Positions 45,380-54,838 are shown, counted from the first letter of the stretch. The stretch is 64,000 bases of DNA from an uncultured Pseudohongiella sp. (GCA_951812715.1 OX638323.1:1674001-1738000); one strand, 5' to 3'. Notes: generated from the sequence alone by a model not told the origin. Program-made: numbers and translations.

Positions 45380-46630
45380 TCAGCTCCAGAACGGCCGCCC
45401 AAGCGGCGGTGGCGGGCAGACGGGGAGTAAGTCCGGATGATGCCCGGGCGCGATGCCTGCGTCGCGCAAGTTTCGCAGCACGATGTCAGCCATCACCGGA
45501 GCGAGAGTCAATTTGGTGGGCCAGGCGACGATGATGTCTTGTTCGGAGACGATTGTGGCATTGTCCGGCCTGCGCCCACTCGCGCTTGCCGGTTCCGCCC
45601 TGTTGATGTCGAGACAGCGCCAACTCCTGTCATCGAATTGCAGATTCGGAAACAGCCGTTGCAAGAGACTTTTTGCCGCCGCCACTTGCGCGTTATCGGA
45701 GCGGGCGACGCCTTCCTCGGCCAGGTCACCGCCGAGATACCACACCGTCTCCTCTTCGGTACGGCCATGGGAGGTGATAGTCAGGGCCGGCGTGGCGCTC
45801 AAGCCCGCGCCCAGGACATGCAGAAACAGTGGCGGCAGCGATGAACCGCTCACCGAGACCATTTTCAGCGGCCTGAGCTGGCAGCGGGGAAGCAGTAAAC
45901 CGGCCTGTTCGATCAATCGCTCGTTGCCCTCTCCCGCGCAAAAAATATAACGCCGCGCCTTGAGCGTAACCAGTTGTTCCTTCATGCGCACGCGCAATTC
46001 GCGCCCGGCAGTCAGGCGATGGAATTCCAGTGGTTCCGCGGCGCCGGCATGCTTCGGGTCCGGCTGCGGTGGCGGCGCCGCCGAATCGTCGGACGAGACG
46101 CGGCATTGGTCTTGCCGAATGGCATGGATGCGGTGCAGTTGAGGCTCGGCCAACGCATTGATCAGCGAAGCGCTATCAAGCACGAAATCAGCAAGGCGGT
46201 AGACCGCTCCACGTCCGCGCAGAATCTCCGGGATTTCGTCCGGCGCCGCCGGCTCGGCCTTGCCCGCGATCGCCTTGCTGCCCAGAAAACTCTTCAGTCC
46301 GGCGCCGGGACCGACGCCCGACCAGAGCTGGAAATGCGGGCTCAGCACCCGGCAGGCGGAAAGATCGATCTCGCCATGGCCCTCGATGCACTCGCTCCAG
46401 CGTCGCGGCATGTCCGCGATGGCGCGGGATGCGCCGCCGAAAGCGCCATGCAAGGCGTATTTGAGCCCGCCGTGGATGATGCCCTGGGAGTTTATTGATT
46501 GTCCGCCGCCAAGCCGGTCCCGCTCCAGCAATATCGCCTGGTAGCCTTCGGCGGTGAGCCGGTTGAGCAGCCATAGCCCTGCCACGCCGCCGCCGAATAT
46601 GACGATGTCAGTTGAATAGCTGGAGGGCAT
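45380..46630 (-). CDS. FAD-dependent oxidoreductase, DAO/GlpD-like fold
   Basis: The 416-residue protein has the dinucleotide fold at the start (DIVIFGGGVAGLWLLNRLTA), a GlpD/DAO-like GGGQSINSQGIIHGGLKYAL, and a C-terminal FAD-contact block. It would oxidise a small hydroxy or amino compound. Start at 46630 (MPSSYSTD) is preceded by a fair site; a longer frame runs toward divergent waaA and was not used. It pairs with the aldo/keto reductase next to waaA; substrate not predictable. Confidence 0.85.
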   Translation of the reverse strand: MPSSYSTDIVIFGGGVAGLWLLNRLTAEGYQAILLERDRLGGGQSINSQGIIHGGLKYALHGAFGGASRAIADMPRRWSECIEGHGEIDLSACRVLSPHFQLWSGVGPGAGLKSFLGSKAIAGKAEPAAPDEIPEILRGRGAVYRLADFVLDSASLINALAEPQLHRIHAIRQDQCRVSSDDSAAPPPQPDPKHAGAAEPLEFHRLTAGRELRVRMKEQLVTLKARRYIFCAGEGNERLIEQAGLLLPRCQLRPLKMVSVSGSSLPPLFLHVLGAGLSATPALTITSHGRTEEETVWYLGGDLAEEGVARSDNAQVAAAKSLLQRLFPNLQFDDRSWRCLDINRAEPASASGRRPDNATIVSEQDIIVAWPTKLTLAPVMADIVLRNLRDAGIAPGHHPDLLPVCPPPPLGRPFWS

Positions 46631-46730
46631 CCGATAACTTTTCCCGCATTGTGGCCGAGCCGGCTCAAGAATACCGCAGGCACAGCGGCAGTTCACGGCG
46701 TACCGGCCAGCGCCCGGACCGACCCCTGCC

Positions 46731-47996
46731 ATGCAGCGAGCGATCTACAACATACTTTTCACCCTGGCACTGCCGCTGATCTGGCTGCGCCTGCTCTGGC
46801 GTTCCCGCAATACGCCGGCATATCGGCGGCGAATAGGCGAACGTTTTGGCCGCATACGTCTGCCGGAAAAATTCGATCCGGCAAGATCCACTGTCTGGCT
46901 GCACGCCGTATCCGTCGGCGAAACCATGGCGGCCGCGCCGCTGGTGACAGCCTTGCATGCCGAACTGCCCGATCTCCAGTTGGTCGTGACTACCATGACG
47001 CCCACCGGAGCGGAACGTGTGCGACAACAGATGGGAGATGCGGCATTCCACCATTACGCGCCCTATGACGCACCCTGGATCGTGCGTAGTTTCCTGAGCG
47101 CTTTCCGGCCGAAAATGCTGATCTTGATGGAGACCGAACTGTGGCCGAACGCCATCCGCCTGGCTCGGCGCAATGGATTGAAATTACTGCTCGCAAACGG
47201 CCGCCTGTCGGAAAAATCCCTGCGCTCGTATTCCCGGTTTCACGGCCTGAGCCAAAACATGTTGCGGGACTTGCACATGATCTGCGCCCAGGCCGAGGAG
47301 GACGCGGCCCGTTTTCGTGAACTGGGCGCGGCATCGGTGCGGGTAACGGGCAGTCTGAAATTCGCGCTCCATGGCGTCGGCGAACAATCCCGGCCACTTG
47401 CGCCCATCGCCGGCTGGAAGGGCGATCGCAAGCTGATCGTCGCCGCCAGCACGCGCCAAGGCGAAGAACCCGCCGTGCTGCGGGCATACCGGGATTGCCT
47501 GGCGGCGTATCCGCGAACCCTGTTGCTGATCGTCCCGCGCCATCCCGAGCGCTTCGATCAGGTGTACCAACTTTGCGCCGCTGAAGGTTTTGTCACCGCG
47601 AGGCGCAGCGCCGCCGGGACCTTCGGCGCCGATGTCCGGATTGTCATCGGCGATTCCATGGGCGAGATGATGCAATACCTGGCCGGCGCGGATATCGCCT
47701 TCGTCGGCGGCAGCCTGGTCGATACCGGCTGTCACAATGTGCTTGAGCCGGCGGCGCTGGGTTTGCCCGTTACCATTGGTCCCTCGCGCTTCAATTTCGC
47801 CGCGGTCTGCGAACTGCTCGAAGACGCCGGCGCCCTGCGCGGCGCGGCGAACGGCAGAGATCTGGGCGTAATCTGGCGCGAATTGCTGGCGGACGATTGC
47901 GAGCGGCAGCGGATGGGCGCGGCCGGCAAGGCCGTTATTGCGGCCAATCAGCAGGCTCTGGAACTGACGCTGGACGAGATCAGGCGGCTGTTGTAA
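46731..47996 (+). CDS. waaA: Kdo transferase WaaA
   Basis: The 421-residue GT-B enzyme has one N-terminal membrane helix, the acceptor loop RRRIGERFGR, WLHAVSVGETMAAAPLV with the catalytic Glu, LMETELWPN, LLANGRLSEKS and, in the donor half, FVGGSLVDTGCHNVLEPAAL. It attaches Kdo residues to lipid IVA, the first step of core synthesis before WaaC and WaaF encoded at 30-32 kb. It is divergent from the FAD enzyme gene (100 bases). Confidence 0.95.
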   Translation: MQRAIYNILFTLALPLIWLRLLWRSRNTPAYRRRIGERFGRIRLPEKFDPARSTVWLHAVSVGETMAAAPLVTALHAELPDLQLVVTTMTPTGAERVRQQMGDAAFHHYAPYDAPWIVRSFLSAFRPKMLILMETELWPNAIRLARRNGLKLLLANGRLSEKSLRSYSRFHGLSQNMLRDLHMICAQAEEDAARFRELGAASVRVTGSLKFALHGVGEQSRPLAPIAGWKGDRKLIVAASTRQGEEPAVLRAYRDCLAAYPRTLLLIVPRHPERFDQVYQLCAAEGFVTARRSAAGTFGADVRIVIGDSMGEMMQYLAGADIAFVGGSLVDTGCHNVLEPAALGLPVTIGPSRFNFAAVCELLEDAGALRGAANGRDLGVIWRELLADDCERQRMGAAGKAVIAANQQALELTLDEIRRLL

Positions 47997-48059
47997 CCAC
48001 CGACGCCGCGAGGTCGTGCCTGCCGTCCATGGCGCTACTGTGTTGGCTTCGCCGGCCCC

Positions 48060-48175
48060 CAGTCTTGCCGGTCCGGCCGCGGGGCGAAGCCCGGTGTCGT
48101 TCGATCCGCGCGCGTAGCTGTGCTTCGCATACGCTTGCCCTCTCCCTTGGCAAGTCGTTCGGCCCTCAAAGAGCG
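48060..48175 (-). repeat. Interspersed repeat, REP-like core, reverse copy
   Basis: GCGCGCGTAGCTGTGCTTCG followed by CATACGCTTGCCCTCTC, then GGCAAGTCGTTCGGCCCTCA, matches the copy at 4.5 kb in order and orientation. It lies between the convergent waaA and pepQ genes and touches the pepQ end, so it may act as a bidirectional terminator or REP element. Confidence 0.6.
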
Positions 48176-49503
48176 TTGCTAGTTGTCGGCTGCGCCGAGT
48201 GAACCTCACCCCTGGTCATATTCTCGATGCCGTCAGCGGTTACGCGGACATTGTCCTCGAACCGCACGCCGCCGTGGTCATACAGCGCCTCAACCGCATC
48301 CCAGTTAATCGACTCGGCGGCCGCTGATTCGCGGGCCGGTTCGAGCAGCAGCGGAATGAAATAACAGCCCGGCTCCACTGTAAGAATCATGTTTTCGGTC
48401 ATGGCGCGAGTGGTGCGCAAGGCCGGGGAATGATCGGGCGGCGGCGTCTGACCGCCTTCGCTGTCGCGCTGCCGGCCGCCTACGTCGTGCACCTGCACGC
48501 CAAGCAGATGTCCGACGCCATGGGGCATGAACAAATGGGGTATTCGCATCTCCCATAGCCGATCTAAATCCCCGCGGCAGATTTCGAGCTCAAGCAACAG
48601 CGCGGACAACTTTTGCAATGCGCCGAGGTGCAGGTCCACGTACTCCAGCCCCGGCCGGATCTCTTGCGCCAATTCCTGCTGCAAGCTGTCCATGCCCGCC
48701 GCAAGATCCCGGAACAGCGCGTGCGCCGAATGTCCGGTCCAGGTGCGGGTTATGTCGGAGCAATAGCCGTTTACCCGGCAACCGGCATCGATCAGCAGCA
48801 GCCGCGCCGGCCGGGGCAAATGCCGGCGCTTGTGCTGGTAGTGAAGAATGGCTGACTTCTCGTCGAGGGCGATGATCGGGGTATAGGGCAGTTCTTCCTC
48901 GATTTGCCGACAGGCTTCGAGAAAGGCGAGATGGATATCGAATTCGGCGCCGCCCGCGAGGAAGGACATGCGGGCGGCCTGGTGGCCGAGCATGGCAAGC
49001 CGGTTGGCCGCGCGCGTCTGTTCTATCTCGTATGGCGTCTTGACGGCGCGCGCGAAATCGAGCTGGTGAACGAGTCCTTGCGGATTGCAATTCCCTGATG
49101 CTATGCCGAAACGGCGCGCGGTTTCCGTATCGGGTCCAAGATACGCCGTCCTTTTTCCCGGCTCGGGAATTTCCCCAACCGTAGCCAATTGCCGCAAATC
49201 GAAAGCTTCGCGCCAATGATCTTCAATGGGAAAGTCCTGCTCGTACCAATAGTCCGCGGGAACCACCTGGTAGTAGACGGGTTTCCGCCCCGGCCGAACG
49301 AGCAGGAACTGCTCGGGCCGGTTGACCGGCAGCCAATGACCGAAATGTCCGTATGCCTGGAACGAAATCTCGCGGTCGTCGGCAAAGTAGTATTCCGTGC
49401 CGCCGCTATGCAGCAGCACTCCCTCGAACTCGCCCTCCATGGCCTGTTCGTATACGTCCCGCAGATGCGCGACATGCTGCAAATAGCTATCCGACACGTT
49501 CAT
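48166..49503 (-). CDS. pepQ: Xaa-Pro dipeptidase (prolidase)
   Basis: The 445-residue M24 enzyme has LLIDAGCRVNGYCSDITRTW with the two metal-binding Asp, HGVGHLLGVQVHDVGG with the His, LTVEPGCYFIP with the Glu and a final RFEDNVRVT with the last Glu. The N-terminal part (YYFADDREISFQAYGHFGHW) is typical of PepQ of about 443 residues. It cleaves dipeptides ending in proline. I chose the ATG at 49503; a longer frame upstream has no family match. Confidence 0.93.
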   Translation of the reverse strand: MNVSDSYLQHVAHLRDVYEQAMEGEFEGVLLHSGGTEYYFADDREISFQAYGHFGHWLPVNRPEQFLLVRPGRKPVYYQVVPADYWYEQDFPIEDHWREAFDLRQLATVGEIPEPGKRTAYLGPDTETARRFGIASGNCNPQGLVHQLDFARAVKTPYEIEQTRAANRLAMLGHQAARMSFLAGGAEFDIHLAFLEACRQIEEELPYTPIIALDEKSAILHYQHKRRHLPRPARLLLIDAGCRVNGYCSDITRTWTGHSAHALFRDLAAGMDSLQQELAQEIRPGLEYVDLHLGALQKLSALLLELEICRGDLDRLWEMRIPHLFMPHGVGHLLGVQVHDVGGRQRDSEGGQTPPPDHSPALRTTRAMTENMILTVEPGCYFIPLLLEPARESAAAESINWDAVEALYDHGGVRFEDNVRVTADGIENMTRGEVHSAQPTTSNAL

Positions 49504-49674
49504 GGTTCTTGCTCCAACCGCCGCCCCGAATCGGGCAGCCGAATTATACAGCGTCCGCGAGCTACTCGTGCGGCGCGGGGAAAGAGGGCCGCGCGAAAAT
49601 TTTGCTCGAGAATTTAGCGTCATCGCAACTGCCTGCCTACGCTTTAGCGCACTCCCACAAACAAGGGCGCAATC

Positions 49675-50649
49675 ATGGTCAGGCAGAAGGTCAAATTTCC
49701 CGCGGAACAGGTGGCCGCGGTCGCCGCATTCCTGCGCGAGCCGCGCAGCCGCACTCGGCGACTGCTGGCCGCGAACCACAAATGGCTGGCAGAACTTGAA
49801 CATCGGCGAAACAACCGCCTGGAAAAACCTGAAATGCGGCGCCACACGGCGCGCCTGCGCTTCGCGCAGCAAGGAAACCTGCTGCAACTGCTGCGCGATG
49901 ACGCCCGATCGCGGTTGCTGGTGACTTACCACTTCGGCGATTACATCTATGGCTTGAACTTGCTGGCGGCAAGCATCGGCGCTCGTGCGCGGGTGCATTA
50001 CATGGCTCATGCCCGAGGCAGCGCCGCGTATTTCGCCAATATGAAACTCGCATTCGGCGAGCACGCACTTGGCCCGCGCTCACAACTGCTGGCCAGGGAA
50101 GCTTCGATCGGCAAGCTGGCGCCACTGCTGCGTCGTCGAGGTGCGCAGTTCATCACCTTCTGCGACCTCGGCGAACAATTCGGCGCCGGCGTTCAGGTCG
50201 ACTTTCTGTTCCGCGGCGCCTGGTTTTCCCGCGGCCCCGCGCTGCTCGGTCTGACCAATCGCGTTCCCTTGTTACCGGTTATCAACTGGTACGACGGCGG
50301 CCGGGAACAGTTAGTGCTTGGCGCACAGTTGGAGCCGGAGCGATTCGATGGCGAGACGCTGGCCGCGGCCGCGGGCCGCATCACCGCGGAACTGGTTCGT
50401 TTCTTTGAACCGTTTTTCCGGAGCAACCCGGAGCAATGGCGTTATCTGGCCGCCCTGCCCCTTTATTTCATTCGACCCGGCTCGGCCGGGGCTTTTCAAT
50501 CCAAGGAGGAGACTCATGCAAGTACGCGGCAAGACTTTGCAATTACTGACCCGCTGCGCCGATGTGGCGGACCGGGGGACGATCAATCTCGACAGCCTGA
50601 TCGAGGAATTGGAACTCGATTCCCTGGCCATGTTCGAGATCGTTTATGA
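49675..50649 (+). CDS. LpxL-like (LPLAT) acyltransferase, divergent
   Basis: About 280 residues from the start resemble a divergent LpxL/HtrB-type acyltransferase: LLVTYHFGDYIYGLNLLAAS, where His-Phe-Gly-Asp replaces the usual H-x4-D/E motif, and later RGAWFSRGPALLGLTNRVPL and LLPVINWYDGGREQLVLGAQ. The frame continues for 45 residues past the domain, over the start of the ACP gene (134 bases overlap), which is unusual. It begins the operon with a dedicated ACP, an HlyD adaptor and a C39 exporter, so it may acylate the exported product. Confidence 0.7.
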   Translation: MVRQKVKFPAEQVAAVAAFLREPRSRTRRLLAANHKWLAELEHRRNNRLEKPEMRRHTARLRFAQQGNLLQLLRDDARSRLLVTYHFGDYIYGLNLLAASIGARARVHYMAHARGSAAYFANMKLAFGEHALGPRSQLLAREASIGKLAPLLRRRGAQFITFCDLGEQFGAGVQVDFLFRGAWFSRGPALLGLTNRVPLLPVINWYDGGREQLVLGAQLEPERFDGETLAAAAGRITAELVRFFEPFFRSNPEQWRYLAALPLYFIRPGSAGAFQSKEETHASTRQDFAITDPLRRCGGPGDDQSRQPDRGIGTRFPGHVRDRL

Positions 50650-50758
50650 ACTCGAGGAAAGCTTCGCGGTTGAACTCGACGAGGAAGACCTGGCCAAACT
50701 GAAAACGGTGCGGGATCTGGTGGAACAGATCGAGCGCAAAGTTGCCGGCGGGGACTGA
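50516..50758 (+). CDS. Dedicated acyl carrier protein
   Basis: The 80-residue acidic protein has ELELDSLAMFEIVYELEESF, in which the DSL serine is the phosphopantetheine attachment site, and KTVRDLVEQIERK at the end. A strong AAGGAGGA ribosome-binding site precedes the ATG. It overlaps the acyltransferase frame. The genome's housekeeping ACP lies elsewhere, so this is a pathway-specific carrier. Confidence 0.88.
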   Translation: MQVRGKTLQLLTRCADVADRGTINLDSLIEELELDSLAMFEIVYELEESFAVELDEEDLAKLKTVRDLVEQIERKVAGGD

Positions 50759-50784
50759 AACAGCCACAACCGAGAGACTGCCTC

Positions 50785-52035
50785 ATGGAAAGGAAGGAAC
50801 TGATACGACCGGAAGTGCTGCGGGCGAACTACCGCATCGCGGAGTCGCGTCCCCTGGCCGGCGGAAAGATTCTGTTGCGGAACGCGGTCTTTGTACTCGT
50901 TGCGATCACTCTGGGCGCCGCGCTGCTGCTGACGATGACTTCCTATAAGGTGACCGAGCAGGCGCCGGGCGTGCTCGTGCCCGTGGCGGGCCTGCAAAAG
51001 CTCTCCGTCGGCGGTTCCGGCCACTTGCGGGAATTGCTGGTGGAGGAAGGCAATCCGGTGCGGCCTGGACAGGCGCTGGCCAGGGTTTCCCTGGCCTCGG
51101 TCAGCCAGTTTTCCGAAACCCATCATTTGCGAATCCAGGCCTTGCGAAAGCGCCGCGAGTCGCTGCTTGAGAAGTTGCCCCTGCACGAAAAGGAATATGA
51201 GTTGGCGCTGCGCCGTATCCGGGAATTGCTAACTCATGCCGAGCATTCGTTGCAAACCGCGCGGCGCAAACAGGCCTTGCTGCGCGAGCGCATCCGGGTC
51301 AGTGAGCGGCATCTGCGGCAAATCGAATCCTTGTTTGAATCCGCCGCGATCACCACGTTTCAGTTCGATGAGGCTTACGCGGCTCATTTGCAGCTTGAGC
51401 AGGAAGCCGCGGAGAGCGAACGCCAGGCGGCGGACCAGGAAATCCGGCGCAAGGACCTCGAAGCCGATGACCAGCAACAGAAATTAGCGAAAGAGCAACT
51501 TGACCTGTCGCGGCGCGAAGAGCTCGACCAGCTTGCTTCGGAAATCAGGCAGCTCGAAATGCAGCAGTCCGTGGTCTTGCGCGCCGATCGCGCCGGCGTA
51601 GTTGCCACTATCGCCGCCCGCGCCGGAGACAGTTTTCGCGCCGGGCAGCCGCTGATCTACCTCGGCCCGGAGCAGTCCTTGCTGGCAGCCGAGATTTATA
51701 TTCCTTCCCGGGTCATCGGCAAAGTCGCCGTCGGCCAGCAGGTGCTGCTCAGTTACGAGTCTTTCGACTATCGGGAATATGGCCGCTATACGGCGACCAT
51801 CGACGCGATCGCGGGCGCTCGTCTCGACCCGCGGGAACAATTGCTGCCCCTGAGCCTGCTCAACGAGCCGGTTTACCGGGTGCGGGCGGCGCTCGAGCGG
51901 CAGACCGCAAGCGGCGTCGAACAACACCAGTTGCTTGCCGGCATGCAATTCCAGGCCAACATCGTGACCGATGAAATGCCGCTGATCGGGCTTGTATTCA
52001 AACCCCTGCGATCTCTGCGAGGACTGATCTGGTGA
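50785..52035 (+). CDS. HlyD-family membrane fusion protein
   Basis: The 416-residue protein has one transmembrane helix (about 33-55), a split lipoyl domain (GSGHLRELLVEEGNPVRPGQ and RADRAGVVATIAARAGDSF), a long coiled coil (about 105-260) and a beta-barrel with IYIPSRVIGKVAVGQQVLLS. It links an inner-membrane exporter to an outer-membrane tunnel. It overlaps the C39 exporter by 4 bases. No TolC-type gene is nearby. Confidence 0.9.
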   Translation: MERKELIRPEVLRANYRIAESRPLAGGKILLRNAVFVLVAITLGAALLLTMTSYKVTEQAPGVLVPVAGLQKLSVGGSGHLRELLVEEGNPVRPGQALARVSLASVSQFSETHHLRIQALRKRRESLLEKLPLHEKEYELALRRIRELLTHAEHSLQTARRKQALLRERIRVSERHLRQIESLFESAAITTFQFDEAYAAHLQLEQEAAESERQAADQEIRRKDLEADDQQQKLAKEQLDLSRREELDQLASEIRQLEMQQSVVLRADRAGVVATIAARAGDSFRAGQPLIYLGPEQSLLAAEIYIPSRVIGKVAVGQQVLLSYESFDYREYGRYTATIDAIAGARLDPREQLLPLSLLNEPVYRVRAALERQTASGVEQHQLLAGMQFQANIVTDEMPLIGLVFKPLRSLRGLIW

Positions 52036-54116
52036 GCCGACTGTTCGCAGGCCGCAACAGCCTGCCGATGATTTTCCAGGCCGAGGCCAACGAATGCGGC
52101 CTGGCCTGTCTGGCGATGGTCGTCAGCTATTTCGGCCGCGCCACCGATATCCGTTCGCTGCGCGAAGCCAGCAATCTGCCCGCCTTCGGCGCCTCGCTGA
52201 AACACCTGACCAGAGCCGCGGCGGCGGCAAGCCTCAAGACCCGCTCTCTTAAGCTCGAACTCGGGGACATCGAGCGCTTGAGCACTCCGGCGATCCTGCA
52301 TTGGGATCTCGATCATTTCGTGGTGCTGAAGAAGTGCCGCGGCGGCAAGGTCGTCATTCACGATCCGGCGGTGGGTGTCAGGAAGTACCCGCTCGGTGAA
52401 CTTGACGGTCATTTCACGGGTATCGCCGTGGAGTTCAGTTCGAGCGGCAGCGCCATCGGGGCGGAACCCGCGCGCCGCCTGCGCTTGCGCGATCTGGTCC
52501 GCTTCTCCCATGGCACGGCGAAGGGCATGGCGCTGATCCTGCTCCTGTCGCTGCTGGTACAAGTCTGTTCCTTGCTCAGTCCACTATATCTGCAACTGGT
52601 GATCGACCAGGGCCTGGCCCGCGGCGACATGGATCTGGTGCTGGTGGTGGCGCTGCTGTTCGGCCTGCTGATGCTGGCGCGAACCGCTCTTGGTCATGCC
52701 CGGTCGCTGGTGACGATGCAGTTTTCAATCCGGCTCGGCTTCGAAATGGTTTCGGGTCTGTTCGAACACCTGATCAGCCTGCCGCTGCGATTTTTCGAAA
52801 GAAGGGAAATGGGCGACCTGGTTTCCCGTTTCTCATCGGTGGAAAAAATCAGTGCGCTCATTTCCCAGGACATGATTACGGTGCTGGTGGACGGCCTGCT
52901 GTCGATCCTGTCGCTGATTCTGCTGTATCTGTATTCACCGTTGCTGGCGACGGTCTGCGTGGGATTCGTCATCGCCGCCATGCTGCTCAAACTGAGTTCG
53001 CTGCCGGGCGAGAAACTGCGGCGGCAGGAAACCATTGTGCGCGCGGCGAAAAGCGAAAGCCGGCTGATGGAGAACATCCGCTGGGCTTCGGTCATCAAGA
53101 ATTACGCCATCGAAGAGCAACGCGGTTCCGACTGGCAGAACCATTACGTCAATTCCGCCAATGCCGGCTATCAGCTCGGAACCTTTCAACTCTGGTTCGG
53201 GTCGAGCCAGGGCCTGCTGTTCGGCATCGAGCAGATTCTGATCATCTACATCGGCGCCAGCCTGATTTCCGGCGGCAGCCTGACCATCGGGCAATTGATG
53301 GGATTCATTTTCCTGAAACAGCATTTCTCGTCTTCGGTGCTCGCGATGTTCCCGAAGCTGGCCGAATTGCGGCTCATGCAACTGGACCTGGAGCGTATCG
53401 CCGACATCGCCCTGGAACCGGCGGAAGAGACGAACCGCCTGGCTCAGCTTCCCCGGCGCGCTTTCGGCGGCAAGCTGCGCGGCGAACAGGTTGGCTTCGG
53501 CTATTCGGCCGATGAGCGTCCCGTGTTCGAAGCATTGGACTTCCAAGTCGAGCCGGGCGAAATGCTCGTCATCACCGGTCCGTCGGGCTGCGGCAAATCC
53601 ACTTTGCTGAAACTGATCGCCGGATTGGAGCAGCCGGGCGCCGGCAGCTTGTTGTATGACGGCGGTCCGCTGCGCAAATTGGGACTTTCCGCGTTGCGCT
53701 CCGCTACCGCCGCGGTTCTGCATAGCGATGGTCTGTTGGCCGGCGATATCGCTTTCAACATCAATCTCGAAGACGAGCCCTACAACCATGCGCGTCTTGA
53801 AGACGCCTGCCGCCGCGTCTGCATCCTCGACGAGATTCTGGCCCTCCCGCTCGGCTTCAACACCAGGGTGGGCGAGCTTGGCAACAGCCTGTCGGCCGGA
53901 CAAGTTCAGCGGGTGTTGCTTGCCCGGGCGCTGTACAAACGACCGAAGCTGCTTCTGCTCGACGAGAGCCTGGCCTGCCTGAGCGATACCGTTGCCCGGC
54001 GAATTCTCGAAAACATCGGCGAACTGCGAATCGCCGTCGTCCTCGTCACCCACAACCCGGCGCTGGCGCGGCTGGGAACGCGGCTGATCAGCCTGCCCGG
54101 CGCTCGTCCGGCATAA
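52032..54116 (+). CDS. C39-peptidase ABC exporter
   Basis: The 694-residue protein has an N-terminal C39 cysteine peptidase (about 10-140) with the catalytic ANECGLACLAMVVSYFG, a His in DLDHFVVLKK and an Asp in IHDPAVG, then a six-helix transmembrane domain (about 155-430) and an ATPase with GPSGCGKSTLLKLIAGLE, NSLSAGQVQRVLLARAL, LLLLDESLACL and VTHNPA. All catalytic residues for peptidase and ATPase are visible. It should cut a double-glycine-type leader and export the product with the HlyD protein. No precursor is recognised in the window. Confidence 0.92.
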   Translation: MSRLFAGRNSLPMIFQAEANECGLACLAMVVSYFGRATDIRSLREASNLPAFGASLKHLTRAAAAASLKTRSLKLELGDIERLSTPAILHWDLDHFVVLKKCRGGKVVIHDPAVGVRKYPLGELDGHFTGIAVEFSSSGSAIGAEPARRLRLRDLVRFSHGTAKGMALILLLSLLVQVCSLLSPLYLQLVIDQGLARGDMDLVLVVALLFGLLMLARTALGHARSLVTMQFSIRLGFEMVSGLFEHLISLPLRFFERREMGDLVSRFSSVEKISALISQDMITVLVDGLLSILSLILLYLYSPLLATVCVGFVIAAMLLKLSSLPGEKLRRQETIVRAAKSESRLMENIRWASVIKNYAIEEQRGSDWQNHYVNSANAGYQLGTFQLWFGSSQGLLFGIEQILIIYIGASLISGGSLTIGQLMGFIFLKQHFSSSVLAMFPKLAELRLMQLDLERIADIALEPAEETNRLAQLPRRAFGGKLRGEQVGFGYSADERPVFEALDFQVEPGEMLVITGPSGCGKSTLLKLIAGLEQPGAGSLLYDGGPLRKLGLSALRSATAAVLHSDGLLAGDIAFNINLEDEPYNHARLEDACRRVCILDEILALPLGFNTRVGELGNSLSAGQVQRVLLARALYKRPKLLLLDESLACLSDTVARRILENIGELRIAVVLVTHNPALARLGTRLISLPGARPA

Positions 54117-54152
54117 GCGGAACAGATTTCCGGTTCAAGGAGGAATGGCCCA

Positions 54153-54752
54153 ATGGCAGAAGGACAGAATCCCGCCGCACAGACCTGGTTCCTGGTAAAT
54201 CGGTCGAAAGTGCAAGGCGCCGCGTTTTTTGACGATGCCTGCTTCGATTACTACCAACTCAGACTGCTGAACTGCCTCAAGGTCTATCAAGTGCAACTTC
54301 ACGCCTATGTGTTGCAGCCTAGCGCGGCATGGCTGCTGCTCACGCCGGGCATGCCAAGAGCCATGTTCTCGATGCTGGACTTCGTCAACGGTTGCTATTC
54401 CGAGTATTTCAATCAGCGTTTCGAACGCAACAGCGCGGTCTTCCCAAGCCGCCCTTTCCTGGCGATTGTCGACAACGCGAAACTGCTGCTCGACTGCCAG
54501 AAGATGATCGAATGCTGGCCCCTCGCCAGCGGCGCAACCGATCATCCCGGCCTGTATCGGTGGTCGAGCTACTCCGCCAATGCTTTCGGCGGGCGCCCGC
54601 GCTTTCTTACCCGGCACCGCTTCTTCGAACAGTTCATCCATACCACTGAAAACCCCATGGAACGCTACCGCGATTTCGTCGCCACGCCGTTCGGTGCGGA
54701 CCGTCTGGCCGAACTCGAACGTCGTCTGCTGCCTTCCGCGGGCGCCGGCTGA
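54153..54752 (+). CDS. Y1/REP-transposase-derived protein without HUH histidines
   Basis: The 199-residue protein follows the REP-associated (Y1) transposase layout: FFDDACFDYYQLRLLNCLKV, then QLHAYVLQPSAAWLLLTPGM, in which the catalytic HUH seen as NHVH in the family is replaced by SAAW, then the helix FVNGCYSEYFNQRFERNSAV with tyrosines still present, LVD-like IVDNAKLLLDC, and RWSSYSANAFGG. Loss of both histidines with an otherwise preserved fold suggests domestication as a nucleic-acid-binding or structural protein. AAGGAGGA precedes it, 36 bases after the exporter gene, in the same operon. Confidence 0.8.
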   Translation: MAEGQNPAAQTWFLVNRSKVQGAAFFDDACFDYYQLRLLNCLKVYQVQLHAYVLQPSAAWLLLTPGMPRAMFSMLDFVNGCYSEYFNQRFERNSAVFPSRPFLAIVDNAKLLLDCQKMIECWPLASGATDHPGLYRWSSYSANAFGGRPRFLTRHRFFEQFIHTTENPMERYRDFVATPFGADRLAELERRLLPSAGAG

Positions 54753-54838
54753 ATTTCGCTTCGCCGGACTTTTCGAACCGGATTGACAGGGTGAGGCAAA
54801 CTTACTAGCCTGCCGCAAAGCGACGAGAGAGTTCCAGC

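Noticed and set aside
49504..50064. N-terminal extension of PepQ by about 190 residues
   Set aside because: It overlaps the divergent acyltransferase gene and is not part of the family.
52032..54116. RTX toxin exporter (HlyB type)
   Set aside because: The N-terminal peptidase keeps its catalytic cysteine, unlike HlyB-type C39-like domains, and no RTX gene is present.
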